This document shows positions 37,208 to 45,021 of a stretch of 64,000 bases of DNA, one piece after another (the stretch's first letter is position 1; each line of letters opens with the position of its first letter). Position numbers and translations under genes: made by a program. The stretch is from positions 124,001 to 188,000 of the forward strand of contig JADJFA010000004.1 in NCBI GenBank assembly GCA_016708875.1, in the 5' to 3' direction. The notes under the pieces are model-generated. The model was given only the letters and a program-made list of their open reading frames with translations, did not search any database and was not told the origin of the DNA. The stretch is from Lewinellaceae bacterium. GTDB taxonomy: Bacteria > Bacteroidota > Bacteroidia > Chitinophagales > Saprospiraceae.

Positions 37208-38128
37208 ATGACAACCTACGACTGGCTCTCCGACCTACATCCGCTCTTTGCTGCGCAAGATTCGTGGCTGGACGGCTCGTATAACAAACTGATCACGGCG
37301 CAGCTCGTATGCCCGAATGACACTGCATTTTCCATCGCTTGTGGTGCAGGGCTTCTGGCCGAACATATCCGAAGGTTCAAATTTGACGCACCCATCATCC
37401 AACGCTTAGGTCGGGTTACAGATGCGCGAGGGCGCTCCGTTTTTCAGGAAAGTTTTCTCAATCACCTTCAACGCCTGCGTTTACGCGCACATGTGAACGC
37501 AGCTCCAGAAGGCACCCTGCTCCTGCCTGGCGAACCCATGCTGACGATCCAGGCCCCAGAACTTCAGTTCAGACTTTTAGAGTCTGCTATTCGTCTACTT
37601 ATTTGGAAACCAACGATTTGGGCGACTAAATCAGCCATTGAACAATGGCAAAATGGCGTTTTTTCAGAGGAGGAAACACCGCAACCTCTGCATTTTCCAT
37701 TCAACCTGAACGGCTGGAAAATGCGGGCACAATATATTGGCGGCGGTAATTCGTTTGACGACTTTGAGTCGTCAGACGACTGGCCAGGCTTAACCAAAAT
37801 TGAAAACTCAAATGGCCATCCCCTTGCTCAAATCCGGCGTCTATTCAAAGGTGAACACCCCTTGGGTGATGTGTGGCTAACCGATGATCAAGATGCACGT
37901 GCAAGCGTGAGCCATACGCACATTCAATTTATGGACGAAAAATCAGGAAAGCCCGCCGAGGTTCAAATGTCGCGTTTTCAAAACCTGATGCAGCCACTGT
38001 TGGTAAAAGGGCATCCGGCGCTTAGTTCGCCCAGCCTTGACTATCTGCGGCAGCGCACTTGGAAACAACTAGAGGCCTTTCATAAGATTGACCTGGAAGG
38101 GTATCAGCGAGGTTGGTTTTTGGAGTAA
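37208..38128 (+). CDS. Nicotinate phosphoribosyltransferase-like protein (short, possibly divergent)
   Basis: 306 residues from the ATG two bases after the preceding stop. Segments recall the NAPRTase/NadC-type II phosphoribosyltransferase fold: DSYNKLITAQLV-like opening (GSYNKLITAQLV), FSIACGAGLLAEHI, LLPGEPMLTIQAPELQF and LIWKPTIWATKSAIEQW, equivalent to the helix that reads NFQTLIATKA in true enzymes. However, it is shorter than usual (390-490 residues), and the catalytic-histidine and phosphate-binding loop signatures are not obvious. It may be a divergent enzyme or a non-catalytic relative. A GGGNSFDDFES segment could be the phosphate-binding loop. Confidence 0.5.
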   Translation: MTTYDWLSDLHPLFAAQDSWLDGSYNKLITAQLVCPNDTAFSIACGAGLLAEHIRRFKFDAPIIQRLGRVTDARGRSVFQESFLNHLQRLRLRAHVNAAPEGTLLLPGEPMLTIQAPELQFRLLESAIRLLIWKPTIWATKSAIEQWQNGVFSEEETPQPLHFPFNLNGWKMRAQYIGGGNSFDDFESSDDWPGLTKIENSNGHPLAQIRRLFKGEHPLGDVWLTDDQDARASVSHTHIQFMDEKSGKPAEVQMSRFQNLMQPLLVKGHPALSSPSLDYLRQRTWKQLEAFHKIDLEGYQRGWFLE

Positions 38129-38233
38129 CAAGTTAAAAGTTCCACGTTGAAAGTTCCAAGAGGCGTTTTGCTTGGCAATTGAGCTGTTCTAAAACTTGTC
38201 ACTTTTAACTTGAAACTTTTAACTTGAAACTTT
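38129..38233. repeat. Imperfect inverted repeat of AAGTTAAAAGTT units between convergent genes
   Basis: Left arm about 38129-38157, right arm about 38200-38233, built of AAGTT(A/G)AAAGTT and its complement. It lies between the NAPRTase-like gene and the photolyase gene and overlaps the photolyase stop region. Possible two-way terminator. Confidence 0.65.
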
Positions 38234-39614
38234 ACTGAAGTGCCTCTTTGTACGTTCTCAAACATCTCTCCCGCGCAAAAGTGTGCTCTACCATGGGCTT
38301 TGGATAACGCGGCGTCCCAAATTCTGGCACCCATTTGCGGATGTATTTGTGTTCCGGGTCAAATTTTTTGGTTTGCTCTGAAGGGTTGAAAATCCGGAAA
38401 TAGGGCGCGGCATCCGTGCCACAACCTGCCGCCCATTGCCATCCACCAGAATTGCTTGCAAGGTCAAAATCCAGTAGTTTTTGGGCAAAATAGGCCTCCC
38501 CCAGCCGCCAATCCAGCAATAAATGCTTGGACAGGAAACTGGCCACGATCATACGGACCCGATTGTGCATATAGCCCGTTGTGTTTAATTCCCGCATACC
38601 AGCATCTACGATGGGGTAACCTGTGAGGCCGTTTTTCCATTTTTCAAAATCATCGGGCGCTTCGCGCCATTCCACCCGGTCGTATTGCGGACGAAATGGA
38701 TGGCCAACCACGTGCGGAAAATTGCCTAAAATCTGGCTGTAAAAATCTCGCCAAATAAGTTCATTCAGGTAGGTGGCGTTGAGCCCCTGCGCATGACGGG
38801 CTTTCTCGCGGATACTGATGGTTCCAAATCGGAAATGCACCCCGAGCCGTGATGTTCCGGAAAGACTGGGGATGTCCCGCGTTTTATCATAGTTGCGTAT
38901 AAGGCTTCGAGCGACGCTGGTGGGCGGAAATTCAATGCCTGCTGGCTCAAAACCCATGTCAGAGAGTTGTGGGCTATTGGTTGAAGGACTGATTTTCAGG
39001 AGGTTGGAGAAATATTTCTCAGTGGGGTAGGAAGTCAGGTAAAACGAAACGCGCTTAGGTTCGCCATCTTCTTCTGGAATAGTGCGCCATTTGGTGTGGA
39101 GTTTTTCGAGCCAGCGTTTGCTGTACGGCGTGAATACCGTGTAGGGCGTACCATCGTTTTTCAGCACCTCATCTTTTTCAAAAATGACATGGTCTTTATA
39201 GGTATGAAAAGGGATATTTTGGTCTGAGAGCATTTGACGCACCGTATTGTCACGCTCCATAGCATACGGCTCGAAATCGCGATTGGTAAAGACAGCCGCG
39301 ATATTGAATTCCTGCATCAATTGTAGCCAGATTTCCTGTGGCTTCCCGTAACGGATGAGCAGAGTGCTACCCATTTCTTCCAGGCGCTTTTTCAAATCAT
39401 ATACCGCATGATAAATGAACTCGACACGCGCATCTATTTTGTCCTCCAGTTCATCGAGGATTTCCCGGTCAAAAATGAATAAGGGAAGGACGGGGCACGA
39501 GGCGGAGCCTCGCGCCAGCCCTCGCACCAGCCCTTTTAAGGCGTGATAGAGGCCGGCATTATCGTCTAAACGCAAGTCGCGGCGAAACCAGAAAATGGAG
39601 ATGGGTTGGGGCAT
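38232..39614 (-). CDS. Deoxyribodipyrimidine photolyase (cryptochrome/photolyase family)
   Basis: 460 residues. The N-terminal alpha/beta domain begins ISIFWFRRDLRLDDNAGLY and carries VFTNRDFEPYA. The FAD-binding C-terminal domain has RFGTISIRE, LNELIWRDFYSQIL, RMIVASFLSKHLLLDWR and the signature tail LDFDLASNSGGWQWAAGCGTDA (in pieces), typical of class I CPD photolyases. It repairs UV-induced pyrimidine dimers using blue light. Odd: residues about 26-38 (KGLVRGLARGSASC) are extra compared with the usual loop before PVLPLFIFD and are encoded by a small palindrome-bearing insert. The gene follows the DUF721 gene by two bases, forming an operon. Confidence 0.95.
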   Translation of the reverse strand: MPQPISIFWFRRDLRLDDNAGLYHALKGLVRGLARGSASCPVLPLFIFDREILDELEDKIDARVEFIYHAVYDLKKRLEEMGSTLLIRYGKPQEIWLQLMQEFNIAAVFTNRDFEPYAMERDNTVRQMLSDQNIPFHTYKDHVIFEKDEVLKNDGTPYTVFTPYSKRWLEKLHTKWRTIPEEDGEPKRVSFYLTSYPTEKYFSNLLKISPSTNSPQLSDMGFEPAGIEFPPTSVARSLIRNYDKTRDIPSLSGTSRLGVHFRFGTISIREKARHAQGLNATYLNELIWRDFYSQILGNFPHVVGHPFRPQYDRVEWREAPDDFEKWKNGLTGYPIVDAGMRELNTTGYMHNRVRMIVASFLSKHLLLDWRLGEAYFAQKLLDFDLASNSGGWQWAAGCGTDAAPYFRIFNPSEQTKKFDPEHKYIRKWVPEFGTPRYPKPMVEHTFARERCLRTYKEALQ

Positions 39615-39616
39615 AA

Positions 39617-39907
39617 CTATCTGATCACCACGTCTTTAATATACTCCTCCCCTAATTCAGCATTCATCAAATCCCGAATCTTGTCTTTTGCGAAAGAGAG
39701 CTCGTGTTTGAGCGGCGCGGACAATATGCTCAGGTAAAGCACGCCCTTGCGCACGGTGATTTGGGAAGTATAGGTATTGATTGTTTTGCCCATCAGTTCG
39801 GCCCAAAGTGATTTAACCCGCATCTCATTGAGTTGCGATCCCAGGCGGTATTCCTTGATCATCAGTTGCATGGCCTCGGCCAGGGAAAAATCGTTTTTCT
39901 GTTTCAT
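39617..39907 (-). CDS. DUF721 (DciA-like) domain protein
   Basis: 96 residues, a complete DUF721 protein: AMQLMIKEYRLGSQLNEMRV, WAELMGKTINTYTSQITVRKGVLYLSI (in parts) and LKHELSFAKDKIRDLMN. The family includes DciA, which assists loading of the replicative helicase in bacteria without DnaC. Whether this short Bacteroidota form does so is inference. It is the first gene of a pair with the photolyase and is divergent from hemE. Confidence 0.88.
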   Translation of the reverse strand: MKQKNDFSLAEAMQLMIKEYRLGSQLNEMRVKSLWAELMGKTINTYTSQITVRKGVLYLSILSAPLKHELSFAKDKIRDLMNAELGEEYIKDVVIR

Positions 39908-39914
39908 TCGACAG

Positions 39915-39922
39915 CAAACGTA
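39915..39922 (-). promoter_or_regulatory. -7 element TACGTTTG seven bases before the DUF721 gene
   Basis: On the minus strand TACGTTTG matches TAnnTTTG; the ATG at 39907 follows after seven bases, another very short leader. Confidence 0.45.
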
Positions 39923-40001
39923 CTCAAAATTCTAAAATCCTCGCCCGTCACTTTCCCGTCACAAACAAGGTCGAATTTCCCAACCCCACCCTCCCCTTCC
40001 C

Positions 40002-40009
40002 TACTTTTG
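40002..40009 (+). promoter_or_regulatory. -7 element TACTTTTG upstream of hemE
   Basis: Exact TAnnTTTG match 19 bases before the hemE ATG. No TTG at optimal spacing. Confidence 0.45.
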
Positions 40010-40028
40010 CAGTTCAATTTTTTGAAAA

Positions 40029-41117
40029 ATGACAACCAACCAATCACCAGTCACCAATCCTCCGACCACCAATCCACCAATCACCAGTCTACCAGTCACT
40101 AACTACCTTTTCCTCCGCGCAGCCCTCGGCGAAACCACCGAACGCCCACCCGTATGGCTCATGCGTCAGGCCGGACGTATACTTCCTCAATACCGCGCGC
40201 TTCGTCAGCGATTTCCCGATTTTAAGGCCTTTGTAAAAACACCCGACGCTGCCGCAGAAGCCACGCTCCAGCCCATAGACGAACTTGGGGTAGACGCCGC
40301 CATCGTTTTTTCCGATATCCTGGTCATTCCGGAAGCCATGGGTTTAGACTATGAAATGATCGAAGCCAAAGGCCCACGTTTTCCAAAAACAATTGAAAAT
40401 CAACAGGATGTAAGCATGCTTCGTTCGGGTGCGGAAGCCGCCTTGTCGCTGGAATACGTTTACGAGGCCATACGAATCAGCAAACGCGAACTTGCGGGAA
40501 GAGTGCCCCTTATTGGTTTTGCCGGAGCGCCCTGGACCATCCTTGCCTATATGGTCGAAGGGAGCGGAAGCAAGACTTTTTCCAAAGCACGGCGCCTGCT
40601 CTATACCCAACCCGTGCTTGCGCACGAATTGTTGCAAAAAATCACGGACACCACCATCGCCTACCTCCGCCACCAGGTGTTAGCAGGCGCCGATCTGTTG
40701 CAATTGTTCGATTCCTGGGCGGGTGAATTGCCGCCAGCGCACTACCGCGCATTTGCCCTGCCCTATCTGCGTCAGATTTGTGAAGCATTGCCAGAAGTAC
40801 CGAAGACCGTTTTTGCCAAAGGCGCCTGGTTTGCTTTGGAGGATTTGGCAGCATTGCCTTGTCAAATTGTTGGTTTGGACTGGAATATTAGCCCTGAATT
40901 TGCAAAACAAAAAACTGGCGGGCACAAGGTTTTACAAGGAAACCTTGATCCTTGCACGCTTTACGCCGATACCAAAACCATTGAAAAAGAAACTCGTGCG
41001 ATGATTCAGGCTTTTGGCGGCAAGCATATAGCAAACCTCGGGCACGGGGTGTACCCGGATACGCCACTTGATGGGGTGAAGGCGTTTGTGGGCGCCGTTA
41101 AGAACTATGATGTATGA
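40029..41117 (+). CDS. hemE: Uroporphyrinogen decarboxylase with repeat-derived N-terminus
   Basis: 362 residues. Decarboxylates uroporphyrinogen III to coproporphyrinogen III in haem synthesis, in the cytosol. RPPVWLMRQAGRILPQYR, AAIVFSDILVIPEAMG, GFAGAPWTILAYMVEG and the late GLDWNISPEFA and NLGHGVYPDTP are family hallmarks. The first 25 residues (TTNQSPVTNPPTTNPPITSL and on) are Thr/Pro/Asn-rich and are encoded by degenerate ACCAATC repeats; the family normally starts near LFLRAALGE. The promoter position supports the ATG at 40029, so the repeat peptide is probably translated. Confidence 0.96.
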   Translation: MTTNQSPVTNPPTTNPPITSLPVTNYLFLRAALGETTERPPVWLMRQAGRILPQYRALRQRFPDFKAFVKTPDAAAEATLQPIDELGVDAAIVFSDILVIPEAMGLDYEMIEAKGPRFPKTIENQQDVSMLRSGAEAALSLEYVYEAIRISKRELAGRVPLIGFAGAPWTILAYMVEGSGSKTFSKARRLLYTQPVLAHELLQKITDTTIAYLRHQVLAGADLLQLFDSWAGELPPAHYRAFALPYLRQICEALPEVPKTVFAKGAWFALEDLAALPCQIVGLDWNISPEFAKQKTGGHKVLQGNLDPCTLYADTKTIEKETRAMIQAFGGKHIANLGHGVYPDTPLDGVKAFVGAVKNYDV

Positions 41118-41173
41118 ACGATGAACTCCTATATTCGCGTCGTTCATTGTTCCTCGTTCATAGTTCATCGTTA
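41106..41173. repeat. Inverted repeat of GTTCATCGTTCATA-type units between hemE and the DUF2520 gene
   Basis: Left part AACTATGATGTATGAACGATGAAC and right part GTTCATTGTTCCTCG..GTTCATAGTTCATCGTT pair imperfectly, in the same short-period hairpin style. It ends just before the next ATG at 41176. Confidence 0.65.
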
Positions 41174-41175
41174 AA

Positions 41176-41949
41176 ATGAAAATCGTAATCATAGGCGCTG
41201 GCCGCATTGCATGGCATTTGAGCAAACGTCTGAAAAGCAAGGGTTTGCCCGTTGCGCAAATTATCAGCCGGACAGCCGAACATGCAGAAGCCCTGGCCGA
41301 AAGCCTTCATGTTCCCTGGTCAGATTTTCCTGCCGACCTTCTCCCAGATGCTGATTGGGTCATTATTGCCGTTCGCGACGACGCGATAGAAGCCGTGGCG
41401 GAAGCATTTGCCCCTTATGCCAACAACGCCTTGGTGACCCATACTTCTGGTGGCACAGCAGGGGCAGTGCTAGCGCCCCATTTTCAACGATATGGGGTTT
41501 TTTATCCACTGCAATCATTCTCATTGGAGCACACGCCGATCTGGTCAAAAATTCCTTTTTGCGTGGACGCACAATCGGAGGAGGATGTTTTGTTGTTGAA
41601 AAAAATTGCCAAAACCATTGGCAACCTGGTGTACCGGGTCAACGATGAGCAACGATCCCTGCTACATGTAGCCGCAGTGTTTGCAAACAACTTTGCCAAC
41701 CGCTGTTTCGCCATTGCCGAGAAAATTTTGGAAGAAAAAGACCTGCCATTTGAACTCCTCCATCCGCTCATGGAGGAAACACTCGCTAAAGCACTGCAAG
41801 ATTCACCCGCCAGAATGCAAACCGGCCCAGCCATGCGCGGCGATGCGGAAACGGTTCGCCGACACCTCAATCTGTTGGCCAACAACCCTGAATGGCGAGA
41901 AATTTACCGGGAATTGTCTGAAAACATCAATCCCGATTTGAAGGTATAA
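41176..41949 (+). CDS. Rossmann-fold DUF2520 oxidoreductase-like protein
   Basis: 257 residues. N-terminal NAD(P)-binding fold (KIVIIGAGRIAWHLSKRL; DADWVIIAVRDDAI; LVTHTSGGT), followed by the helical DUF2520 domain (FYPLQSFSLE, LHVAAVFANNFANRCFAIAE split, MEETLAKALQDSPARMQTGPAMRGD split). The family is widespread in Bacteroidota; architecture resembles ketopantoate reductase/6-phosphogluconate dehydrogenase-like enzymes. Substrate unknown. Convergent with the BatC-like gene, with only three bases between stop codons. Confidence 0.9.
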   Translation: MKIVIIGAGRIAWHLSKRLKSKGLPVAQIISRTAEHAEALAESLHVPWSDFPADLLPDADWVIIAVRDDAIEAVAEAFAPYANNALVTHTSGGTAGAVLAPHFQRYGVFYPLQSFSLEHTPIWSKIPFCVDAQSEEDVLLLKKIAKTIGNLVYRVNDEQRSLLHVAAVFANNFANRCFAIAEKILEEKDLPFELLHPLMEETLAKALQDSPARMQTGPAMRGDAETVRRHLNLLANNPEWREIYRELSENINPDLKV

Positions 41950-41952
41950 TTG

Positions 41953-42717
41953 TTACCAATCCTTTTTAGGGGCCTTGGTATTGGATTGTTTTTGGGCAGC
42001 GCGGTATTTCTGAGCGTTTTTCTTGTCATCAGGACCGACGGCGGTTTCTAACAAGCGTTTGGCATCTTCCTTTTTTAGCCGTTGCTCTTCCTGTTTTTTT
42101 TGTTGCTCGCCTTGGGGTTGTTGTGGTTGCCCTTGTTGATTTTGTTGAGGTTGGCTCGGCTGATTTTGCTTCGGATCTTGCTGATTTTCAGGATTTTGTT
42201 GGTTTTGTTGCTCCTGATTTTGATTTTGCTGATCCTGCTTTTCTTGCTGGTTTTTCTGCTGTTGCTCCTTTTCCTTTTTTTCCTCTTCTTTTAGCTTCTT
42301 TTTTGCCATTTGGAGGTTTCGCTTGGTACCTGGGTCTGCAGGTCGAAGCCGAAGGCTTTCTTCGTAGGCCCGCACAGCGTCCTTGTATTTCCGCTGTTTC
42401 AAAAAGGCATCACCCAGATTATGCAGGGCGTCGGCCTGAGCTGCGGGTGTTTTAATGATGCTTGTTGCTTGTTTGAATCGCTGTTCTGCATCTTCAAACT
42501 TTCCCTGCTGATAAAGCGTATTGCCTAAATTGTACACCGCATGGGGGTTGCCTCTGTCAAGGTCTGCAGCAATGCGGTATTGCTTTTCAGCGTCTTTATA
42601 ACGCTCACGCTGGTATGCACGGTCCCCTTTTAACAAAGGTGTGTGCGTAGATTGTGCGTGAGTAGTGTTCAGCACTATTACCATTAAACAGGAAAAGCAA
42701 AAATGCAAAAGGCTCAT
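41953..42717 (-). CDS. BatC-like TPR protein with Gln-rich tail
   Basis: 254 residues from the ATG at 42717, which overlaps the BatB stop codon (ATGA). Signal peptide (LLHFCFSCLMVIVLNTTHAQ). Three TPR motifs at about 30-140 (GDRAYQRERYKDAEKQYR, AVYNLGNTLYQQGKFEDAEQ, ALHNLGDAFLKQRKYKDAV). The remainder is a Lys/Glu coiled segment and a low-complexity Gln/Asn/Pro tract (QQNQQNPENQQDPKQNQ-like) with a charged end. In Bacteroidota Bat (aerotolerance) operons, batC is a TPR gene after batB. Here only the B and C genes are present; batA and batD/E are not adjacent. Confidence 0.85.
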   Translation of the reverse strand: MSLLHFCFSCLMVIVLNTTHAQSTHTPLLKGDRAYQRERYKDAEKQYRIAADLDRGNPHAVYNLGNTLYQQGKFEDAEQRFKQATSIIKTPAAQADALHNLGDAFLKQRKYKDAVRAYEESLRLRPADPGTKRNLQMAKKKLKEEEKKEKEQQQKNQQEKQDQQNQNQEQQNQQNPENQQDPKQNQPSQPQQNQQGQPQQPQGEQQKKQEEQRLKKEDAKRLLETAVGPDDKKNAQKYRAAQKQSNTKAPKKDW

Positions 42718-43712
42718 TTTTGTATTGATTTTTTCCGAACAGAAATTACCGATTCCGCACCCAAAAGTAGCAAGGCTGGCAACAAAAACCACTGGTACCA
42801 AGACACCATTTCGTCCAGCGAGCGTACTTCCAAGGCCCTTTTTTCAAGATTGCCCACTTCGCGTTCGATGGCTGCCACTGCACGATTGCTTTGACTGATA
42901 TTAAGGGCTTGGCCGCCCCCAGCCAGGGCTATTTTTCGCAACAAATCTTCGTTTAGCCGGGTGCGCACCACGTCACCCTTTTCATCGCGTTTATACTGGC
43001 TGCCTTCCCAGTCGCTGGTTGGGATTGGGCCTCCATCGGAGGTTCCTGCCCCCACGGCAAGTATTACAGCGCCACTGTTGTAGGATTTTTTGGCAGCGTT
43101 GAGTGCCTCCTCGTCGTGGTTTTCCCCGTCGGTGATGAGCACTATGGCGCGGCCTCCGCCGGGTTCGGACTCAAAGGATTTATCGGCGAGCTCGAGGGCA
43201 GCAGCAATAGCAGTTCCTTGTTCGGTGAGCAAATCGGGACTGGCGCTCTGGATGCTTTGCAAGACGAAGGGATAATCCGTGGAAAGCGGCACGGCCAAAA
43301 AGGCGTTCCCGGCAAAAAAAATGAGACCAATACGTTCACCCTCAAGGGTTTGCACCAATTTTTGGGCAAATATTTTGGTCAGTTCGAGTCGGCTTGGCGC
43401 AACGTCCCGACAGAGCATACTTTGTGAAATATCAATCGCGAGGAACACATCTGCGACATTTTGGGTAGTGGTCAGTTTTTTGGCGCCCATCTGCGGGTTG
43501 GCCCAGGCCGCTGCCAATAATACGATTGCAAAAGCGAGCAAGGCGCCTTTAGCCCAAAATTTCAGTTCTGAGAAAACTGGCATCAGGCGCGTTGTGTCTC
43601 CCAGGCGCTCAAGCGCCCTGCGCCGCCAATGCCTATATGCGAGCAATAGCAGCAACAGAATCGGCGCCGATGCCATAAGCCACAAATATTCAGGGTGCTG
43701 GAACTTAAACAT
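42714..43712 (-). CDS. batB: BatB-like von Willebrand factor A membrane protein
   Basis: 332 residues. Two membrane segments at the N-terminus (YLWLMASAPILLLLLLAYR and GALLAFAIVLLAAAWAN) and one at the C-terminus (WYQWFLLPALLLLGAESVI). The VWA domain (about 85-290) has an intact MIDAS site: DISQSM, a conserved Thr and TDGENHDE. Bat proteins were first linked to aerotolerance in Bacteroides. The start at 43712 overlaps the aro gene by eight bases; a longer ATG start at 43727 would overlap more. Cotranscribed with the upstream aro gene by this overlap. Confidence 0.9.
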   Translation of the reverse strand: MFKFQHPEYLWLMASAPILLLLLLAYRHWRRRALERLGDTTRLMPVFSELKFWAKGALLAFAIVLLAAAWANPQMGAKKLTTTQNVADVFLAIDISQSMLCRDVAPSRLELTKIFAQKLVQTLEGERIGLIFFAGNAFLAVPLSTDYPFVLQSIQSASPDLLTEQGTAIAAALELADKSFESEPGGGRAIVLITDGENHDEEALNAAKKSYNSGAVILAVGAGTSDGGPIPTSDWEGSQYKRDEKGDVVRTRLNEDLLRKIALAGGGQALNISQSNRAVAAIEREVGNLEKRALEVRSLDEMVSWYQWFLLPALLLLGAESVISVRKKSIQK

Positions 43713-44805
43713 GGGGCGAAAGTACATCGTTCATAATGCGATCCTGTTGATTGATGCCTTCTTGGTGTATCGCTTCCAAAAACATGCTGATGAACTCGTG
43801 GCTCAAGTCGCCCTTCTCTGCCCGAATGCGGCAGGCTTCAGCCAGTGCTCGCCAACGTTCAGGTTGAAAAATCGCCACATTTTTGTCTTTTTTGACGTAG
43901 CCGATTTCCCGCACCAAGCGCATGCGCTGTGCTATGAGGTGTATAAGTTCCTCGTCCAATTCATCAATCTGCTGTCGAAAATTTTCGATTTGCTCCTGAA
44001 AATCAGGGTCGTCAGAAGTAGTATGGCGCTGAACAAGCGATCCAATCATCTCCGCAAAACGTGCAGGCGTAATTTGTTGGGAAGCATCACTCCATGCCTT
44101 GTCTGGCTCGGGGTGTACCTCCACCATAAGCCCGTCGAAATTGAGGTCGTAGGCTTTTTGGGCCGTTTCGGCCAGGATGTCGCGCCGCCCGCAGATATGG
44201 GAAATGTCACAAATCAACTCCAAATCGGGGAACTCCTGCATCAGGTCAATGGCCATTTGCCAGCGCGGCACATTGCGATATTTCGAATCGCCATAGGTAG
44301 AAAAGCCGCGGTGGATGGCTGCAATACGGCGAAGACCAGCTTTGTGGAGGCGTTCGATGGCGCCAACCCAGAGTTTATAATCTGGGTTCACCGGATTTTT
44401 CACGATGACGGGAATGTCGGTGCCCGCCATTGCGTCCGCGATTTCCTGAACTGAAAAAGGATTCACCGTGGTGCGCGCACCAATCCAAAAAACATCCACA
44501 CCGTATTTCAAGCATTCATAAACATGTTGTCCCGTAGCGACCTCCGTAGTTACTTTTAGCCCGGTTTCTTCCTTTACGCGACGCAGCCAGGGCAATCCTG
44601 CCACACCAACACCTTCGAATGCCCCAGGCCTGGTGCGCGGCTTCCAAATACCTGCGCGGAACAGATCAACTTGTAACCCTCCGCGGTCTTGAAAACCCCG
44701 GAGGTTTCGCGCCGTTGAAAGCACCTGTTCCTCCGTCTCCGCTGAACATGGCCCGGCAATGAGAATAGGCCGTTTATTTTTGTTGAATATGGGTTTGAAA
44801 TTCAT
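43705..44805 (-). CDS. Bifunctional DAHP synthase / chorismate mutase type II
   Basis: 366 residues. The N-terminal domain (about 1-260) is a class I-beta/KDO8PS-like DAHP synthase: RPILIAGPCSAE, FRAGIWKPRTRPGAFEG (split), GARTTVNPFSVQE, VIVKNPVNPDYKLWVGA, CDISHICGRRD and MVEVHPEPDKAWSDA. It makes the first shikimate-pathway intermediate. The C-terminal domain (about 275-355) is an AroQ-type chorismate mutase (IDELDEELIHLIAQRMRLV split, REIGYVKK). This fusion is usual in Bacteroidota and allows feedback control by prephenate or chorismate. The start at 44805 is preferred because an upstream ATG lies in the palindrome block. Confidence 0.94.
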   Translation of the reverse strand: MNFKPIFNKNKRPILIAGPCSAETEEQVLSTARNLRGFQDRGGLQVDLFRAGIWKPRTRPGAFEGVGVAGLPWLRRVKEETGLKVTTEVATGQHVYECLKYGVDVFWIGARTTVNPFSVQEIADAMAGTDIPVIVKNPVNPDYKLWVGAIERLHKAGLRRIAAIHRGFSTYGDSKYRNVPRWQMAIDLMQEFPDLELICDISHICGRRDILAETAQKAYDLNFDGLMVEVHPEPDKAWSDASQQITPARFAEMIGSLVQRHTTSDDPDFQEQIENFRQQIDELDEELIHLIAQRMRLVREIGYVKKDKNVAIFQPERWRALAEACRIRAEKGDLSHEFISMFLEAIHQEGINQQDRIMNDVLSPHV

Positions 44806-44814
44806 AGTATGTAG

Positions 44815-44918
44815 GGCGAAATTCATTTCGCCATAGTATGTAGGGCGCAATTCATTTCGCCTTCAAGATGCGAGCGAAATTCATTTCGCCTGGTTTTTAA
44901 GGCGAAATGCATTTCGCC
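44815..44918. repeat. Four GGCGAAATTCATTTCGCC palindromes
   Basis: Copies at 44815-44832, 44844-44861, 44873-44890 and 44901-44918 are 18-bp near-perfect palindromes spaced 28-29 bp, with TAGGGC / GCCCTA flanks at the ends. They lie upstream of the aro gene. The remaining gap to 45021 is AT-rich with nothing recognised. Confidence 0.9.
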
Positions 44919-45021
44919 CTACAGCAATAAAACACACCATTCACATCTAGGTTTTTATTTGAAAAAACTATTTTAGGAATATCGAAGTACATGGTAAGGA
45001 ATACTAGCAAAGGGAGTCTTC

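Noticed and set aside
42082..42294. Plus-strand Leu/Phe-rich frame resembling a membrane protein
   Set aside because: It is the complement of the Gln/Asn/Pro/Lys tract of the BatC-like gene.
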